From Nostoc sp. UHCC 0702 (lineage in GTDB: Bacteria > Cyanobacteriota > Cyanobacteriia > Cyanobacteriales > Nostocaceae), in contig CP071065.1 in assembly GCA_017164015.1 (NCBI GenBank), positions 5,309,918 through 5,373,917 on the forward strand: DNA of 64,000 nucleotides. The letters run 5' to 3'. The position numbers and the translations under genes were made by a program. Position 1 is the first letter of the stretch. The number at the start of each line of letters is the position of its first letter. Of this stretch, positions 57,078-64,000 are shown piece by piece. A model generated the notes under the pieces. It saw only the letters and a list, made by a program, of their open reading frames with translations, was not told the DNA's origin and did no database searches.

Positions 57078-57368
57078 CTATTTCTGATTTGCTTGAATTC
57101 TTGCTTGCTTCACCATTGCAATCAAAGTTTGGTGAGCATCTTCTGCATCAGCTAAAATATGATCAAACTGAATACGAACTGGTACAGTTTCACCATTTAC
57201 TTGTGCTGTTAAATCCATTCCCTCAGAGTTAATTGACAGCATTTGTGCTGCTGTCGCATTCGTGACACCACCAAAAGCTTTGGCATAAACAACTACTGCA
57301 TCACTATGATCTTCGTTCATGTGGTTACAGATGCGATCGCTAATTTCGGCAGAAAACTTTTCAGACAT
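57078..57368 (-). CDS. DUF2470 domain protein
   Basis: 96 residues. The hallmark is ICNHMNEDHSDAVVVYA, then MLSINSEGMDLTAQV and PVRIQFDH. DUF2470 resembles the C-terminal domain of heme-handling HugZ-type proteins, and free-standing copies are common in cyanobacteria. A heme or pyridoxamine-oxidase-like link is possible. Single gene with its own promoter. Confidence 0.85.
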   Translation of the reverse strand: MSEKFSAEISDRICNHMNEDHSDAVVVYAKAFGGVTNATAAQMLSINSEGMDLTAQVNGETVPVRIQFDHILADAEDAHQTLIAMVKQARIQANQK

Positions 57369-57592
57369 TGTTTATCTCAGTACAATACGGCAACTGCCTA
57401 AATTCTAAGCTAAAGCGCATTCAGAAAGCATAAATACTCTTAGTGTTTGTTGGCTGATGACTGATGACTGTTGACTAATGAATGTTGAGTCAAGTGTAAA
57501 TTTGTCAAGTTTTTTTAACATTTCTTTCTTGGAAATTAGACAGCTTAAACTGTAGCAGAAGTAATGAGCTAAATTATTCAAGCTAAGAGCCG

Positions 57593-58348
57593 ATGAGCGA
57601 ATCTAGCCAACGTCGAATTGTTATTGGGGATGTGCATGGTCACTATGAAGGTTTGATGATATTGTTGGAGGCGATCGCTCCGGCATCAGACGATCAAGTC
57701 TATTTTCTCGGAGACTTAATTGATCGTGGCCCTCATAGCTCACATGTAGTTAATTTTGTCAAACGAAATAATTATGCCTGTCTGCTGGGAAATCATGAGC
57801 AGATGTTAATCAACATTCTCACTAGCGAGAGCATTCCCAAGCCAGCGATGCAAGCATGGCTGTACAGTGGTGGGCAAGCAACCATAGCCAGTTACCAAGA
57901 AGCCCCCATTCCCGACGAACATTTGGATTGGTTTAAGGCGCTGCCTACATATCTCGATTTGGGAGATATTTGGTTAACTCATGCTGGCGTTCATCCTTCC
58001 ATACCTTTAGCAGAACAAACTGCTGAGCAATTTTGCTGGATTAGAGATGAATTTCACAGCATTCAACAGCCATACTTTCCTGATAAACTAATTATCATTG
58101 GCCATACTATAACTTTTACTCTACCGGGTGTGACTCCTGGTAAACTCGCACAAGGGCAAGGGTGGCTAGATATAGATACTGGTGCTTATCATCCCCGCAG
58201 TGGTTGGTTGACTGGATTAGACATTACAAATAACCTGATTTATCAAATCAACGTTTTTAGTAACTGCCTGCGTACCCTGCCTTTAACAGAAGGGGTAATC
58301 AGTGTTGAACCATCCCAAGTCAGCGATCGCCGCCATAAGCGAGCATAA
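57593..58348 (+). CDS. PPP-family metallophosphatase
   Basis: 251 residues. Metal-binding motifs: VIGDVHGHYEG, FLGDLIDRGPHS, LLGNHEQML, LTHAGVHPS, IIGHTI. These are the standard PPP (serine/threonine phosphatase or ApaH-like) signatures with two metals. The protein lacks extra domains. The substrate is either phosphoproteins or a dinucleotide polyphosphate; not resolvable here. No adjacent kinase. Confidence 0.9.
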   Translation: MSESSQRRIVIGDVHGHYEGLMILLEAIAPASDDQVYFLGDLIDRGPHSSHVVNFVKRNNYACLLGNHEQMLINILTSESIPKPAMQAWLYSGGQATIASYQEAPIPDEHLDWFKALPTYLDLGDIWLTHAGVHPSIPLAEQTAEQFCWIRDEFHSIQQPYFPDKLIIIGHTITFTLPGVTPGKLAQGQGWLDIDTGAYHPRSGWLTGLDITNNLIYQINVFSNCLRTLPLTEGVISVEPSQVSDRRHKRA

Positions 58349-58405
58349 ATTGAGATGGGATGGCATTTGATGATTGACTGTTGACTTTCCACAGTAATAT
58401 TAAGA

Positions 58406-59260
58406 CTAGAGTAATTCTCGGATATTAGCTCTATAAGCAGTATTATCCAATCCATATTGCCCACTGCTAGGTTGGGCTTTAATGGAACGTTGCAAAGCAG
58501 TAATGCGATCGCTTGTGCCAGGGTGAGAACTCAAAAATGTCGGAGTAGAACTTTTCCCCAACAGCTTTTTCATAAACGAAACCATTGCAGACGGGGAATA
58601 ACCAGCGCGTGTCAAAGTTCTCAAACCTTTTTGATCCGCCTCATATTCGTATTTACGACTGCGAGGTAAATCTCGCGCTAACTGCACACCAATTTTCACC
58701 GCAGAATTTCGGTCTAAGCCCGCTGCTGTTAATAGACCACTTTGCACCGCTTTTTGCTGCATTTGTTTGACTACGTGTTTTCCACCAATATGACCGATTT
58801 CATGGGCGATAACACTGGCTAGTTCCGCTTCATTGTCTGCGGTTTTGATCAAACCCGTGTTGACATAAACATAGCCTCCCAGAGTAGCAAAAGCGTTAAT
58901 AGAGTTATCTTGAACTACCTGAAAAGTATAAGGTAAGTTGGGGCGATCGCTATTGGCTGCTAAACGCCGACCAATTTGTTGTACATACCGATTAATCTCA
59001 GGATCACGATTCAGTCGAACATCACTACTCACCAATTCCTGATTAATCTGCTTACCTAGATCAACTTCCTGGTTAGCAGATATATTAGAAAGCTGAAATA
59101 CTTGAACACCCTGTAACAAAAAAGGTATTAAATCTAGAGCTTTTCCAGGCTGGGGTGTAGTTAAGCACAAACTCAAAGCAACTACCACTGAAATAAAAGG
59201 ATAAAACCAGCGACGCCGCCATACACGGTAATTAGCAATCAAGACTTTGGGGTTCATCAT
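58406..59260 (-). CDS. M48-family metallopeptidase, membrane anchored
   Basis: 284 residues. An N-terminal hydrophobic segment (FISVVVALSLCL, then PQPGKA) is a signal or anchor. The zinc motif is VIAHEIGHIGGKH, with a third ligand Glu in KYEYEADQKGL. Similar to BepA/LoiP-type proteases that process outer membrane proteins. The rest includes LASVIAHEIG and SSHPGTSDRI. Single gene, transcribed opposite the phosphatase and convergent with it. Confidence 0.88.
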   Translation of the reverse strand: MMNPKVLIANYRVWRRRWFYPFISVVVALSLCLTTPQPGKALDLIPFLLQGVQVFQLSNISANQEVDLGKQINQELVSSDVRLNRDPEINRYVQQIGRRLAANSDRPNLPYTFQVVQDNSINAFATLGGYVYVNTGLIKTADNEAELASVIAHEIGHIGGKHVVKQMQQKAVQSGLLTAAGLDRNSAVKIGVQLARDLPRSRKYEYEADQKGLRTLTRAGYSPSAMVSFMKKLLGKSSTPTFLSSHPGTSDRITALQRSIKAQPSSGQYGLDNTAYRANIRELL

Positions 59261-59346
59261 AATCAGGTCTGGGAATAATTTTGTAAGAATACTAAAATTA
59301 TGGGACGAATTTAACGCTTGCTGAGTTGCATTTCCAACACAAAATT

Positions 59347-59505
59347 GCTTAGGAGTTAGGAGTTAGGAGTTTGGAGGCGCAAAGTTAGGAGTTAGGAGTT
59401 AGGAGTTAGGAGTTAGGAGTTTGGAGTTAGGAGTTTGGAGTTAGGAGTTAGGAGTTAGGAGTTTGGAGGCGCAAAGTTAAGAGTGAGGAGTTTGGAGTTA
59501 AGAAT
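59347..59505. repeat. AGGAGTT heptamer array
   Basis: About twenty copies of AGGAGTT/TGGAGTT units, some separated by GGAGGCGCAAAGTTA. It is STRR-type. The same motif, inverted, occurs at 62790-62862. Confidence 0.8.
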
Positions 59506-59516
59506 GTTGAATTTAT

Positions 59517-59652
59517 TCTCCCTCATCTCCCCCATCTCCCTCATCTCCCCCATCTCCCTCATCTCCCTCATCTCCCCCATCTCCCCCATCTCCCCCATCT
59601 CCCTCATCTCCCTCATCCCCCCATCTCCCCCATCCTCCCATCTCCCCATTTC
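59517..59652. repeat. CTCCCTCAT / CTCCCCCAT nonamer array
   Basis: About 14 units of CTCCC(T/C)CAT, with a strong C/T strand bias. It could be read as Met-Arg-Glu peptides in the minus strand but has no start; I regard it as non-coding. Confidence 0.8.
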
Positions 59653-59788
59653 CAAACTCGTGATAGACTGTCGCATGACTGCATCACCCAGCCGCATCTC
59701 GTTCTGACTCCGTAGGGAAAATTGCCGTGTCTATCATAAACCTTGTTGCTACAATCAATTATTCCGCTTGTATCTAGGAAAAGTTTTT

Positions 59789-60322
59789 ATGGCTATTTTA
59801 GATTCCAAAGGTCGCTTGTTCGGTAAAATTAACATTCTTGATTTCGCTGCTGTGCTGGTCATTCTGGTAGTTATATTTGGCATCTTTGTTTTTCCAGGCA
59901 CTACTGGTTCTGTTGCCCAAGTCGGTAGTAAAACAGTACCCATCGAGGTAGATTTAGTAGTTCGTGGTTTGAATGTACGTGACCCTGAACGATTATTTGA
60001 CAACGGATTCAATAAAGGCGGTAAAACTAATGTGATTATCCGCAATCAACCCTATGGCCAGATTGGAATTAAATCTATTCAAGTGCTACCTAGAACAGTA
60101 AATGTTTCCCAACCCGATGGTACAGTTAAAGAATTGCCCGATCCCAAAGCTAACAACTTTAGTACAGATATGCTGTTGACATTAGAAGGCAAAGCCCAAG
60201 TCAACGAAAGCGGCCCAGTTTTAGGTAATAGCAAAGTAAAAATTGGTATGCCCTTTGAATTAGAAGGCTATAACTATAACTTTAATGCAACTGTCATCGA
60301 TATCAGAGTGAAAGATAAATAG
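59789..60322 (+). CDS. DUF4330 family membrane protein
   Basis: 177 residues from the ATG at 59789 (MAILDSKGRLFGKINILD). One membrane helix (AAVLVILVVIFGIFVFPG) is followed by a beta-rich domain (VPIEVDLVVRGLNV, NQPYGQIGIKSIQVLP, KVKIGMPFELEGYNY). The DUF4330 family is common in cyanobacteria; function unknown, perhaps envelope. Ends 20 bases before a terminator. Confidence 0.85.
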   Translation: MAILDSKGRLFGKINILDFAAVLVILVVIFGIFVFPGTTGSVAQVGSKTVPIEVDLVVRGLNVRDPERLFDNGFNKGGKTNVIIRNQPYGQIGIKSIQVLPRTVNVSQPDGTVKELPDPKANNFSTDMLLTLEGKAQVNESGPVLGNSKVKIGMPFELEGYNYNFNATVIDIRVKDK

Positions 60323-60342
60323 CATTTTTATGTTTTTTTTCT

Positions 60343-60387
60343 AATAGCTTCCCCCATTGCTTCCTACTTGAGGGAGCTATTTTTTTT
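60343..60387 (+). terminator. Rho-independent terminator after the DUF4330 gene
   Basis: AATAGCTTCCCCC and GAGGGAGCTATT form a stem of about ten pairs, followed by seven or eight T residues. Confidence 0.85.
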
Positions 60388-60397
60388 ATTTGAAAGC

Positions 60398-60733
60398 TTA
60401 GGTAACAGCATATCCCGTGTGTTGCCTGACATTGGGCGGGTGAAATCCCAAGACAATTTTATCTTTAGGAATGCCTGCTGCTACTAATTCATAGGTCACG
60501 CCATCTTCTGTATCATCCCGTTGCACCCAAATTTTGCCATCAATAATGTCAATATGAACTAAGCAACCGTGAATTCGCTTAACACCATCCCAACCCAGAG
60601 TTATCAGCAAATAGTTGTCATTTTCATTATCAAATACTGCTTGACATTTAATATCTGCGTAGGAATAAGGAATTTGTGTGTAGGGTACTAATACTTCTTT
60701 AATAATACGTCGATATTTATCTAAGGTATCCAT
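60398..60733 (-). CDS. xisI: XisI-family protein
   Basis: 111 residues. Matches XisI: DTLDKYRRIIKEVLVPYTQI, VFDNENDNYLLITLGWDG, VHIDIIDGKIWVQRDDTEDG and GFHPPNVRQHTGYAV. XisH and XisI were described as factors for excision of the fdxN element in Anabaena; many cyanobacteria carry several copies with unknown partners. The start overlaps the xisH 3' end by 13 bases, so it is translationally coupled with a broken xisH. Confidence 0.92.
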   Translation of the reverse strand: MDTLDKYRRIIKEVLVPYTQIPYSYADIKCQAVFDNENDNYLLITLGWDGVKRIHGCLVHIDIIDGKIWVQRDDTEDGVTYELVAAGIPKDKIVLGFHPPNVRQHTGYAVT

Positions 60734-61289
60734 TGGATAATCCTCTCAGTCTGTGGATTAAAAACGAGTAAATTCAGATTCTCAGTTTCTATTAAAAGTG
60801 TACCAATTGGTTCTTCAAACAAAGCTGTAAATACGCTGTCGCGTACCGCCAAATATAATGTTCTTTTTGGTTCTAGGCGTTGGATAACAGCACGATATAG
60901 CTGGGGACTGGGGAACTCGGGGCCCCCGCGACCGCAGGGAGTGGGGATTAGGGGCAATGGGGACTGGGGACTGGGGACTGGGTGAAAAGCCTTTTTGTGT
61001 CTAGGTTTTATCATCTGTTGATGTCCTAACCACCTTGGCTATTGCTATACATAATAAATCCCCCAATAGCATCTTTGAGGTCTGCCATTTCTGAAGGACT
61101 GACAAAATTTTTAATTTCTACAGCTATTTTTTTAGTACCTTGTTCTGCGGCTAAAAGTTGTTTTGCTCCTAAATCTACATACATATCTTTTTGACCCCAC
61201 TTTAAATGTAGTGGATCATCTGTAATTATCCAGCCTTCTTGAATTAAGGCATTCTTAACAGCATCATGATAAATATCTCTTGCAGGCAT
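60721..61289 (-). pseudogene. xisH: xisH interrupted by a TA-type MITE
   Basis: Part 1 (61289-61047) encodes PARDIYHDAVKNALIQEGW, HLKWGQKDMYVDLG and AIGGFIMY. Part 2 (60897-60721) encodes RAVIQRLEPKRTLYLAVRD, LLIETENLNLLVFN and IIQWIP. The insert at 60898-61046 separates the two and is flanked by repeated TAT. Precise removal restores FIMY-RAVIQRLE in frame. A short reading frame entering from within the insert would make only the C-terminal part. Confidence 0.88.
60898..61046. repeat. TA-type MITE in xisH with tandem CCCAGTC and family B palindrome
   Basis: Ends TATAGCTGGGG and TTGGCTATTGCTATA; TAT on both sides looks like the target. Inside are GGGACTG repeats and the palindromic block GGGGCCCCCGCGACCGCAG that recurs, inverted, at about 61445-61465. 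Confidence 0.72.
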
Positions 61290-61353
61290 ATCTTAATATT
61301 TTAATTAAAACAACTCTCCTGGAAGTAAGGATAAGCTGTTACACATTTAAGTT

Positions 61354-61521
61354 ATAGGACTCATATTTGATTTTTGAACAAAACTCAGTACACCTTTATT
61401 CCTTCTTCCCAGTCCCCAGTCCCCATTGCCCCTAATCCCCACTCCCTGCGGTCGCGGGGGCCCCGAGTTCCCCAGTCCCTTACCTCTACGAGTGATTCTC
61501 CAAATCAAATCGGATTGCTAT
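61354..61521. repeat. TA-type MITE, copy 2 of the 43304 element with an extra insert
   Basis: Same ends and same first 65 bases as the copy at 43304. An additional block of about 36-50 bases (ATTGCCCCTAATCCCC, then GGTCGCGGGGGCCCC) is present within. Comparing the two copies shows what was inserted. Confidence 0.72.
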
Positions 61522-61592
61522 ATATATCTAATTGTACTGACAGATGACAGATGACTGTCATCTGTCATCAACCTTGACGAGTGGTTAAAAAA

Positions 61593-62489
61593 CTAATTCA
61601 GCAAAGGTAAAACCTGGCGAATTAACCCAATTGTTACCGCTGGTAGTTCTAACTGTGGTGTTAATCCCACATTTTCCAACTGTTGAAATATTCGGATTGC
61701 TTGGGGATTATTCTGGGCAAGACGACGACCAATTTCAGGGCCGGTAAATTCTGATTGTTGTCCCCAAATAATCGCAGTGGGAGTTGTCAATTGTTGAATG
61801 TAAAGTGATAAATCAAAGCACAAGTCGCCACGTACAAAAGATAGCGCCGCATACTCAGCATTGGGTTGCTGGGCAGATTGTAAATAGGCTTCTACAATTT
61901 CATCATAAATTCGATTAGGTTGGGCAAATTGCCGTTGTTCTAAGAAACTGCGAATACCGTTACTTGTAGCAACTCCAGTGCTATATAGCAACCGATCAAC
62001 AAAAGGAATACTGACTATCTGGGCAAAAAAGCTACGGGAGTAATTTTCACCAAAGTCCGACAGTCCCGCAGGTGTGACCAGAATTAAAGACTTGAATAAT
62101 TCGGGATGGGCGATCGCTACTCGAATTATAAAGGCTGCTGTCAAGGAAGAAGCGATCGCTGTCACTGGCCCTGTACAAGTTTGCTGGAAAAACTCCCGAA
62201 TTGTGGTTAAATAATCATCAATCTGGTAATTCCGTGCTGGATGCTCGGATCTACCCCAACCGATTAAATCTGGTGCCAAAATCCGATATTCAGCAGCAAA
62301 GGCTGGATAAACTTTCGACCACTCATAAGCAGAAGACCCACCACCAAAAGCGTGCAGGAACACCAAAGTTTCCTTTTCACCTTTGGCGATTGCCTCGTTC
62401 TGCCAAGGTGAGCCAGTAGCAGTATAGTATGCCATTTTACCTAGTGAGGTAATTATCGAGCGTTGCTCAAATCCCTGTGGCTGAAACAT
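61593..62489 (-). CDS. Alpha/beta-hydrolase fold protein with altered catalytic residues
   Basis: 298 residues. The fold is clear: LVFLHAFGGGSSAYEW (oxyanion region), ILAPDLIGWGRSEHP, SLILVTPAG, AIIWGQQSEFTGP. The nucleophile elbow reads TAIASSLTAAF rather than G-x-S-x-G. At the usual catalytic His site the sequence is ENVGLTPQLELP, with no His. It may therefore be a non-enzymatic member or use another residue. Single gene. Confidence 0.8.
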   Translation of the reverse strand: MFQPQGFEQRSIITSLGKMAYYTATGSPWQNEAIAKGEKETLVFLHAFGGGSSAYEWSKVYPAFAAEYRILAPDLIGWGRSEHPARNYQIDDYLTTIREFFQQTCTGPVTAIASSLTAAFIIRVAIAHPELFKSLILVTPAGLSDFGENYSRSFFAQIVSIPFVDRLLYSTGVATSNGIRSFLEQRQFAQPNRIYDEIVEAYLQSAQQPNAEYAALSFVRGDLCFDLSLYIQQLTTPTAIIWGQQSEFTGPEIGRRLAQNNPQAIRIFQQLENVGLTPQLELPAVTIGLIRQVLPLLN

Positions 62490-62538
62490 AGGTAAGCTGA
62501 TGTATATTTAACTTGCACTCTTCTCGACTAGGGAAGTA

Positions 62539-62743
62539 ATATCAAGTTCGGCTAATTACTTACGATATAGTCGGTTTGCCTGGTAATAGGTAATTGGTAA
62601 TTGGTGAGCCAGCGCGGGGACAGGGGGTTTCCCCCATGAGCGACTGGCTCTCCCGTTGGGTGATTGTTTTTTACTATTACCCATTACCCATTACCCATTA
62701 CCAACCCCCACAGGTATCATAAGTGTTTAAACGGACATGATAT
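62539..62743. repeat. Second MITE family, copy 2, with a family A palindrome
   Basis: It is an inverse copy of the element at 47444-47599 (CAAGTTCGGCTAATTAC, TAATTGG repeats, AAGTGTTTAAAC). The 45-base block at 62606-62650 (GAGCCAGCGCGGGG to GAGCGACTGGCTC) is absent from the other copy. Confidence 0.66.
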
Positions 62744-62996
62744 AAGGGGAGGATGAGGAGATAGGGAGATGAGGGAGATGAGGGAGAAATAATTCCTAAC
62801 TCCTAACTCCTAACTCCTAACTCCAAACTCCTAACTCCAAACTCCTAACTCCTAACTTCCTATTATCGATCAACCAATTATTTATACACCTCTGGCCTGC
62901 GTCAGATTAAAAATACAGTCACAAAATTGCTCTGACTTGCTAAGACCCAGTTATTCTTATACATTAGACAATCTAGTAATCAAGTAGGTAAACACT
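62744..62996. other. Low-complexity leader before the membrane protein gene
   Basis: GGGAGATGAGGG units (about 62760-62788) and inverted CCTAACT heptamers (62790-62862), then plain AT-rich sequence. Confidence 0.55.
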
Positions 62997-63773
62997 GTGG
63001 TAAAGGCTTCGTCTTTTTGGCAGCAATTAATCAACCAGCATCCCAACTGGTCGCTTCCAGAGTTGAAGAGGGGAAGTCCAAGACAACGAACTTTCAAACC
63101 TTTCTCTGGGCCAGGAGGAATGCTTAGCTTCCTGACAATTGTTGTTGCTATGCTGCTATGGAACTGGAAACTCTTTTTGGCGCTGCTGTTGGGCGTTGGG
63201 GTAATGTTATTGGTGTACTCCATGCAAGAATGGGACTGGGAGTCGCGTTGGTCAGAGATTCACAGGTTTTTAAATAGTCCAAATCGTCGGTTAACGTTAG
63301 CTGTTGGTAGTGGCGGAATTGCTACTGTCAGTACTTACATGGCAGCTGCAATCTGGGTTGAATCTAACAGCCCTTGGATTGCTGCTGGTGCTATTGTCCA
63401 AGGTTTGGGGACGTTATTAACTTTAATTTTGTTAGTCTGGCAAATCGTCAGCTTCTATGGAAATCGAGCAGAAGATAATTTTGACCGATTGTTGCTCGAC
63501 CTCACAGCACAAGACCCCTTGAAGCGTTTGATTGCTATACGGCAACTAACTAAATTCATTACACGTAGGAAAATTGATCATACGGTGCAGCAAGATGCTG
63601 TCCAATGCTTGCAACTTTTACTTAGTCGAGAGGAGGAAGCAGTAATTAGAGAGGCAGCATTTGACAGTTTGCAAGCTTTGGATCGCCTACAAGTAGTAGC
63701 ATCTAGCCCAATGACTCCACTTGGTGTAGTCAAGTCCAAAGTCCAAAATCAAAAGTTCTTAACTGTTGAGTGA
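62997..63773 (+). CDS. Membrane protein with HEAT-like C-terminal domain, unidentified
   Basis: 258 residues from a GTG at 62997. Membrane segments: about 42-75 (two close helices, SFLTIVVAMLLWNW and LFLALLLGVGVMLLVY) and about 100-150 (VGSGGIATVSTYMAAAIW; LGTLLTLILLVWQIVSF). The last 90 residues are helical (DPLKRLIAIRQLTKFI, EEEAVIREAAFDSLQAL), like armadillo/HEAT repeats. No name known. An envelope-associated scaffold is possible. Confidence 0.6.
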   Translation: MVKASSFWQQLINQHPNWSLPELKRGSPRQRTFKPFSGPGGMLSFLTIVVAMLLWNWKLFLALLLGVGVMLLVYSMQEWDWESRWSEIHRFLNSPNRRLTLAVGSGGIATVSTYMAAAIWVESNSPWIAAGAIVQGLGTLLTLILLVWQIVSFYGNRAEDNFDRLLLDLTAQDPLKRLIAIRQLTKFITRRKIDHTVQQDAVQCLQLLLSREEEAVIREAAFDSLQALDRLQVVASSPMTPLGVVKSKVQNQKFLTVE

Positions 63774-63832
63774 TGAGTGATGGCTGATGACTATTGACTA
63801 TTGACTGATGACTATTGACTATTGACTATTGA
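63774..63832. repeat. TGACTAT-type heptamer array
   Basis: About eight units of TGACTAT/TGATGAC between convergent genes. STRR type, with related arrays near 57454 and 7794. Confidence 0.7.
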
Positions 63833-64000
63833 CTATTTTCTATACAGTCGTCCGTTGCGGACTTGTACCACTGGATTGTTGCACCGACGCACGAGTTGTT
63901 CATCGTGAGTGGTGACAATTACTGTTGCTCCAAAGGCATTTAACTTTTGGAGAATCTGCATCACTTGCCAGGAATTATCTGGATCAAGGTTTCCTGTTGG
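63833..64000 (-). CDS. FtsE-like ABC transporter ATPase, C-terminal part (5' end outside window)
   Basis: The minus strand encodes PTGNLDPDNSW (after the Walker B region), VIVTTHDEQLV (H-loop) and VVQVRNGRLYRK with a stop. PTGNLDP is typical of FtsE and LolD-type ATPases. Only the last 55 residues are in the window. The N-terminal Walker A lies beyond the right edge. Confidence 0.8.
   Translation of the reverse strand, partial: PTGNLDPDNSWQVMQILQKLNAFGATVIVTTHDEQLVRRCNNPVVQVRNGRLYRK

Noticed and set aside
59347..59652. Possible CRISPR array
   Set aside because: The units are 7-9 bases and contiguous with no unique spacers; they are STRR-type simple repeats. No cas gene is in the window.
59455..59697. 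Minus-strand frame of 80 residues with repeated Met-Arg-Glu
   Set aside because: It is an artefact of the CTCCC(T/C)CAT array; no ribosome-binding site or natural composition.
60721..61014. 97-residue frame as a separate gene with Pro-rich N-terminus
   Set aside because: Its first 40 residues are read from the MITE; the rest is the C-terminus of xisH.

Overview
The window looks like chromosome from a filamentous, probably heterocyst-forming cyanobacterium of the Nostoc/Anabaena type. The evidence is the many HIP1 sites (GCGATCGC), heptamer STRR repeats, psbI, a Tab2 homologue, DUF1822/DUF928/DUF4330 proteins, xisHI genes and a CyRepA1 plasmid-replication fragment. The species cannot be fixed from the sequence alone.

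Layout. 1-10 kb is one co-oriented cassette: a helix-turn-helix sigma-like protein (cut by the window edge), DUF1822, a CHAT-CHASE2 membrane protein, DUF928, a secreted TPR-CHAT protein and a Tat-exported caspase-family protein. Three of its proteins carry a visible His/Cys caspase-type dyad. 10-43 kb is an accessory island where almost every gene is broken. It holds at least nine insertion sequences (several nested), a group II intron, fragments of plasmid genes (topoisomerase IA, CyRepA1, a plasmid-type gene), the C-terminal sensor of a CD-NTase (a CBASS relic), an RTX/TPR chimera, a FAAL and KS-AT polyketide relic and one intact large double flavoprotein. Two 1305-bp IS copies that appear identical lie in inverted orientation at 21.1-22.4 and 42.0-43.3 kb, each with its own 5-bp target duplication. 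43-64 kb is mostly core chromosome: psbI, an OstA/LptD-like protein, glgP split by a TnpB element, GNAT, FosX, Tab2, a C5 methyltransferase with its likely restriction partner, DUF2470, a phosphatase, an M48 protease, DUF4330, xisI with a broken xisH, an alpha/beta-hydrolase and an FtsE-like ATPase at the right edge.

Themes. (1) The 1-10 kb cassette combines a possible transcription regulator, a membrane sensor and three caspase-fold proteins, and could be a signalling, proteolysis or cell-death system. (2) Both IS200/IS605 TnpB elements sit exactly 3' of TTAC, and removing either one restores its host reading frame, so transposition sites and the predicted omega-RNA guides can be read directly. 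(3) Small palindromic repeats and MITEs recur across unrelated sites. They lie inside transposase genes (twice in frame), inside each other, inside both tnpB genes and inside xisH, which shows active small-repeat traffic.
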